A DNA stretch of 58,366 nt from positions 1-58,366 of IMG/VR virus record IMGVR_UViG_3300045965_000268, one strand, 5' to 3'. Positions 55,953 to 58,366 of this stretch are shown piece after piece. The DNA comes from a virus. Below the pieces are notes generated by a model, which made no database searches, was not told where the DNA came from, and saw only the letters and a list, made by a program, of their open reading frames with translations. Numbering within the stretch: position 1 is the first letter of the stretch; each line of letters opens with the position of its first letter. The translations under genes were made by a program, and so were the position numbers.

Positions 55953-56782
55953 TACTTCAGTGCCTCCATCTCCTCGCCCTTCCTGATGCGCAAGATCTTC
56001 AGGTCCCGACCGTCACGCGCTGCGTTCCAGGCCTTGATGCAGAAGAAAATGAGATCTCGCGTGATGAGCTTCCGGCGGCTCCCCTTGTTCTGGACGAGGA
56101 GCTCGCGCAGAACATAGAACGGGTCTGATGCGGCGAGGTTCTCTCCGGTGATCATCGCTGAGACGAAGCGGTCGGCGAGCGCGGCGTCCTTCTTGGAGAA
56201 GATCACGTGCAAGAAGGTGCCGACGCCACGTCCGAGCAGATTCAGGCCGTGTGTCCGCTCCAGGCTCTGACGGACCGAGGGGTCGGCGTCGAGGATCTTG
56301 CGGGCGACGGCATGTGACACGGTCGTGCCGCTCAGGCGCGTCGTGCTGGTGGTCGGGTCCCACTTACCGAGCAACGTCAACGCGGCGGCGAGGATTCCAG
56401 GATGATTCTCGCCACTGCTGTGCAGCACGTCCTTCAGCGTCCGGCGTTCCCCGCTGTCGAGGTAGACGAAGGCATTGCGAGGGACGCCGACCGCAATCCA
56501 GACGTCCGTGGGCATGCCAGCCTGGACGATCGCACGGAGTCGGTTCTGCCCGTCGACGAGGTCAGCGCCGTGAAGATGCCCGTCGCGCTCCTTCTCGAAT
56601 TTGATGGTTTCGCCTGTGTGGACGTACCAGTCGCCGCGCAGGATGTCGCTGGCAATTCTGGTCACCAGCATGGCTTTGAAGCCACGGTTGACGATCACGC
56701 CCGCCCTGATCGCCTCCTCGTGCTCTTCGATGAGTCGTTTCGCTTCGCCAGGGATGAACCGTTCTATGCGGAAGGTCAACAT
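55952..56782 (-). CDS. ParB-like (DGQNRLRA) phage protein
   Basis: 276 aa. GDWYVHTGETIKFEKERDGH, LHGADLVDGQNRLRAIVQAG, PTDVWIAVGVPRNAFVYLDS, GERRTLKDVL is the phage ParB-like/sulfiredoxin-fold pattern with DGQNRLRA in place of GxRRxRA. The helical C-terminal half resembles homologues from actinophages of unknown role. Codon use is less biased than nearby genes. Second ParB-like protein here; not closely similar to the one at 2898. Confidence 0.7.
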   Translation of the reverse strand: MLTFRIERFIPGEAKRLIEEHEEAIRAGVIVNRGFKAMLVTRIASDILRGDWYVHTGETIKFEKERDGHLHGADLVDGQNRLRAIVQAGMPTDVWIAVGVPRNAFVYLDSGERRTLKDVLHSSGENHPGILAAALTLLGKWDPTTSTTRLSGTTVSHAVARKILDADPSVRQSLERTHGLNLLGRGVGTFLHVIFSKKDAALADRFVSAMITGENLAASDPFYVLRELLVQNKGSRRKLITRDLIFFCIKAWNAARDGRDLKILRIRKGEEMEALK

Positions 56783-57045
56783 GGTGTCCTCCTCGAGTGG
56801 GGCGGTCGGTGCTTCTCTGGAATAGGGCTCACATAGATGGCATCTTCTCGGATCACGACGCGAGCGCCAGCCAGGAGCCGCCGCCAGGCTTCATTGGCGA
56901 GCTGTCGCGGTGTCATGAGGCGACCGTCGCAGGGCGGGCCTTCGAGGCCCGTGGCCGACAGATCTCCACAGGGGGCGCCCGCCCGGAAGAAGATCGCGCT
57001 ATACCAGCAGCCGCAGCGAGAGCAGAGCAGGTCTTCCTTCGGCAT
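56776..57045 (-). CDS. Zinc-ribbon microprotein
   Basis: 89 aa: LCSRCGCWYSAIFFRAGAPC, then PPCDGRLMTPRQLANEAWRR. Four or more cysteines suggest one zinc site. The end overlaps the ParB-like gene start. Function unknown. Confidence 0.55.
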   Translation of the reverse strand: MPKEDLLCSRCGCWYSAIFFRAGAPCGDLSATGLEGPPCDGRLMTPRQLANEAWRRLLAGARVVIREDAIYVSPIPEKHRPPHSRRTPC

Positions 57046-57049
57046 CGCA

Positions 57050-57211
57050 TCACGCCTCGAAGAACACCGCGGCCGCGCGCACCTCGCCGCGGCCCTCGAT
57101 CAGTTCCAACGTCTTGAGCTTTCCGATGCTTCCGTCCCGTCTCTCGGGTCGCCAGATCGCGCGGTCAGCAGCCTCGTGGGCGGCTCCGGACCTCTTCTTC
57201 CTCGGCGTCAT
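57050..57211 (-). CDS. 53-aa basic microprotein
   Basis: MTPRKKRSGAAHEAADRAIW, RPERRDGSIGKLKTLELIEG. ATGA overlap with the upstream microprotein fixes the start. No family recognised. Confidence 0.5.
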   Translation of the reverse strand: MTPRKKRSGAAHEAADRAIWRPERRDGSIGKLKTLELIEGRGEVRAAAVFFEA

Positions 57212-57366
57212 ACGTCCATGTCCTCCGTGATCCCTGCCCGGACCTTCCACATCGGCAGCGGCGGCACGAGGTGGTAGGGGACGAGGAGGTACCCGGACAA
57301 CCCGCAATACTTCGGGTGCTGGCGCATGCAGTCGCAAGGCTCGCTCACGTCGCAGGACTCGCTCAT
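57208..57366 (-). CDS. 52-aa Cys-rich microprotein
   Basis: MSESCDVSEPCDCMRQHPKY, CGLSGYLLVPYHLVPPLPMW. Four N-terminal cysteines could bind a metal. ATGA-coupled at both ends. Function unknown. Confidence 0.5.
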   Translation of the reverse strand: MSESCDVSEPCDCMRQHPKYCGLSGYLLVPYHLVPPLPMWKVRAGITEDMDV

Positions 57367-57830
57367 GTCTGCTCTCCTACCATGGCCCGAGCGCCGGTGT
57401 TGGCCGTGCGCAGCCAGGCCCACTCGTTCGATTGCGGCGCCGGCGCGAGGCTGACCCTCTGAACGATGCGTCGCGCCTCGGGCTCCAGGCGCACCGTGTC
57501 GCGGATGCTGGAGGACCGTGGCAGCTTCGAGCGCGTGATCGCGGCCCGGGCCGCGCGCGCGGCTCGCTGGCTGCATCTGAGCCGGCAATACTTCGTGTTG
57601 GATCTCTTTGGCCGGAAGATCCGCCCGCACGTCGGACATCTCCGCGCGTCTCTCGGGGGCCGTGTCTTGTCGGGTCGCGTTGGCTGCGGAGACTCAGGAC
57701 GTGGCTGTCGCAGCGTCGGCGGCGTCGATCCCACACGCACCGCGTGGGCGGCCGCGGCGCACTTGTAGATCACGAAGTCGTCGCCGACGTCCCAGGGGTG
57801 CATCAGGGATCCGCAGCGGGAGCAGGTCAT
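57363..57830 (-). CDS. Two-zinc-ribbon protein
   Basis: 155 aa: CSRCGSLMHPWDVGDDFVIY, KC near the start and RRCPTCGRIFRPKRSNTKYC, RLRC in the middle, separated by a Pro/Arg-rich linker. The second ribbon has the form of zinc ribbons found in small HNH or transcription-associated phage proteins. DNA or RNA binding likely. Confidence 0.6.
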   Translation of the reverse strand: MTCSRCGSLMHPWDVGDDFVIYKCAAAAHAVRVGSTPPTLRQPRPESPQPTRPDKTRPPRDARRCPTCGRIFRPKRSNTKYCRLRCSQRAARAARAAITRSKLPRSSSIRDTVRLEPEARRIVQRVSLAPAPQSNEWAWLRTANTGARAMVGEQT

Positions 57831-58051
57831 TCGTCCGGGTTCCCCGCCAGTAGGGCCCGGAGCGACGCGCCGGAATACAGCGCGTTGAGCCTCGGCACGA
57901 GTTCATCGCCGAGCGTGCGCGCCGTGCCGGGCACCCGCTCCGGCTCGACCATCGTCCCGAATTTCGTCGCGCCGTACCGCGCGAGGATGCGCCGGACCTC
58001 GATCTCGGACTTCTCGACGGAGACGGTTGTCCCCTGGGCGTAGCGGCCCAT
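57827..58051 (-). CDS. Internally shortened version of a mobile-element protein family
   Basis: 74 aa from ATG 58051 with GAGGAGG upstream. The start MGRYAQGTTVSVEKSEIEVR, RILARYGATKF matches the opening of a widespread family of about 150-170 aa (MxRYAxxTxVxxxxSxxEIxxxLxRYGA). The end (VPRLNALYSGASLRALLAG) matches its last 25 residues (P.I..AY..G.MP.LLPG). The middle is missing, so this appears to be an internal deletion. First gene of the operon after attP. Confidence 0.6.
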   Translation of the reverse strand: MGRYAQGTTVSVEKSEIEVRRILARYGATKFGTMVEPERVPGTARTLGDELVPRLNALYSGASLRALLAGNPDE

Positions 58052-58147
58052 CAGATCCTCCTCGGAGAGAGCACCCAGCCAATCCGCGCGCCGAAACCCG
58101 GGCCCGGGAGCGATTGCCACTTCGATTGCCACTCCGGGCCGGATTCG

Positions 58148-58188
58148 GTGTCGGAACGTGTCGTTACGTGTCGTTGGGTGGCCGACAC
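58148..58188. repeat. 10-bp repeats beside attP, possible integrase arm sites
   Basis: GTGTCG occurs at 58148-58153, 58158-58163 and 58168-58173, exactly 10 bp apart (two units read CGTGTCGTTA/G), with an inverted CGACAC at 58183-58188. They lie about 50-90 bp from the attP core, where lambda-type integrases bind arm sites through their N-terminal domain. They could also act on the promoter of the gene at 58051. Confidence 0.6.
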
Positions 58189-58237
58189 GCAAGGGGCGAG
58201 AACGGCGGTGAACACGGCGGAATTATTGAGGGAAGTG

Positions 58238-58296
58238 TGGTGACCCCGGCGGGATTCGAACCCGCGATCTCGACCTTGAAAGGGTCGCGGCGACAC
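58238..58296 (-). other. attP core: 3' half of tRNA-Glu(UUC)
   Basis: Read on the minus strand: anticodon stem-loop CGACC-CTTTCAA-GGTCG (anticodon TTC, Glu), variable AGATC, T arm GCGGG-TTCGAAT-CCCGC, acceptor CGGGGTC, discriminator A and CCA (58238-58240). No 5' half (acceptor strand or D arm) is present, so it is not a tRNA gene but the segment that restores the host tRNA on integration. The integrase stop codon lies within 2 bp of its edge. Confidence 0.88.
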
Positions 58297-58366
58297 TTAT
58301 GATCTCGCGTGCTTGCGCGGCGTGGTTGCCACGCGGGTTGCCGTTTCGACCCTGTGAGCGGCCACG
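58240..58366. repeat. Terminal overlap, right copy
   Basis: Identical to 1-127. It contains the attP core and the last codons of the integrase, and confirms circular topology of the assembled molecule. Confidence 0.9.

Noticed and set aside
58238-58296. A complete tRNA-Glu gene
   Set aside because: Only the anticodon arm to CCA is present; no D arm or 5' acceptor strand, so it is an attachment-site copy.

Overview
The window is a complete circular genome of a temperate, tailed (siphovirus-like) phage, 58,239 bp per unit. The last 127 bases repeat the first 127 exactly, which marks it as a circularised contig. The DNA is very GC-rich (about two thirds by eye). The host is probably a GC-rich Gram-negative bacterium: the phage carries lipoproteins, an O-antigen-ligase-like membrane protein and one near-consensus sigma-70 promoter. 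The host genus cannot be read from the sequence.

Layout. A tyrosine integrase (58-1122, minus) ends beside an attP core that copies the 3' half of a tRNA-Glu(UUC), so the phage probably integrates in that tRNA gene. Almost everything runs leftward on the minus strand. (1) From attP at the right end (58051 down to 52732) comes an early/replication operon: zinc-ribbon microproteins, a ParB-like protein, a DnaB N-terminal remnant, an HNH protein and a primase-polymerase/helicase. (2) A 430-bp non-coding region (52310-52731) holds nine copies of a 12-mer, CTGRTRGGACAM, a likely replication origin or control region. (3) The late operon follows (52309 down to 18161): terminase, a cargo cassette (methyltransferase, O-antigen-ligase-like protein, J-domain protein and membrane or zinc microproteins), a portal-MuF fusion, prohead protease, HK97 capsid, connectors, tail tube, chaperones, tape measure, baseplate and fibres, a nucleotidyl-cyclase-like membrane protein, and lysis-type genes. 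(4) A second early operon (12913 down to 58) encodes a Cro-like protein, many microproteins, an SbcD/SbcC pair, a KhpA-like KH protein, a resolvase-like nuclease, ParB, HNH, DUF5131, an excisionase-like protein and the integrase.

The only rightward block (12986-18066) is the lysogeny or 'moron' region. It holds a repressor-like protein divergent from the Cro-like gene across two TCCGC-N4-GCGGA operators, an ImmA-like protein that has lost its catalytic Glu, a secreted protein, a tRNA, a DUF4258/zinc-finger-HTH toxin-antitoxin pair driven by a near-consensus leaderless promoter, and a HicB-like orphan. It converges with the late operon at a pair of hairpins near 18.1 kb.

Genes are packed by ATGA, GTGA or TGATG stop-start overlaps. 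These overlaps fix many start codons and expose several genes of 33-53 codons. The most unusual items are the 12-mer iteron cluster, the membrane-anchored class III cyclase-like protein, the surface-modification cassette between terminase and portal, the HNH gene that carries a copy of the DUF5131 N-terminus, and three GGTGCC-N4-GGCACC inverted repeats.
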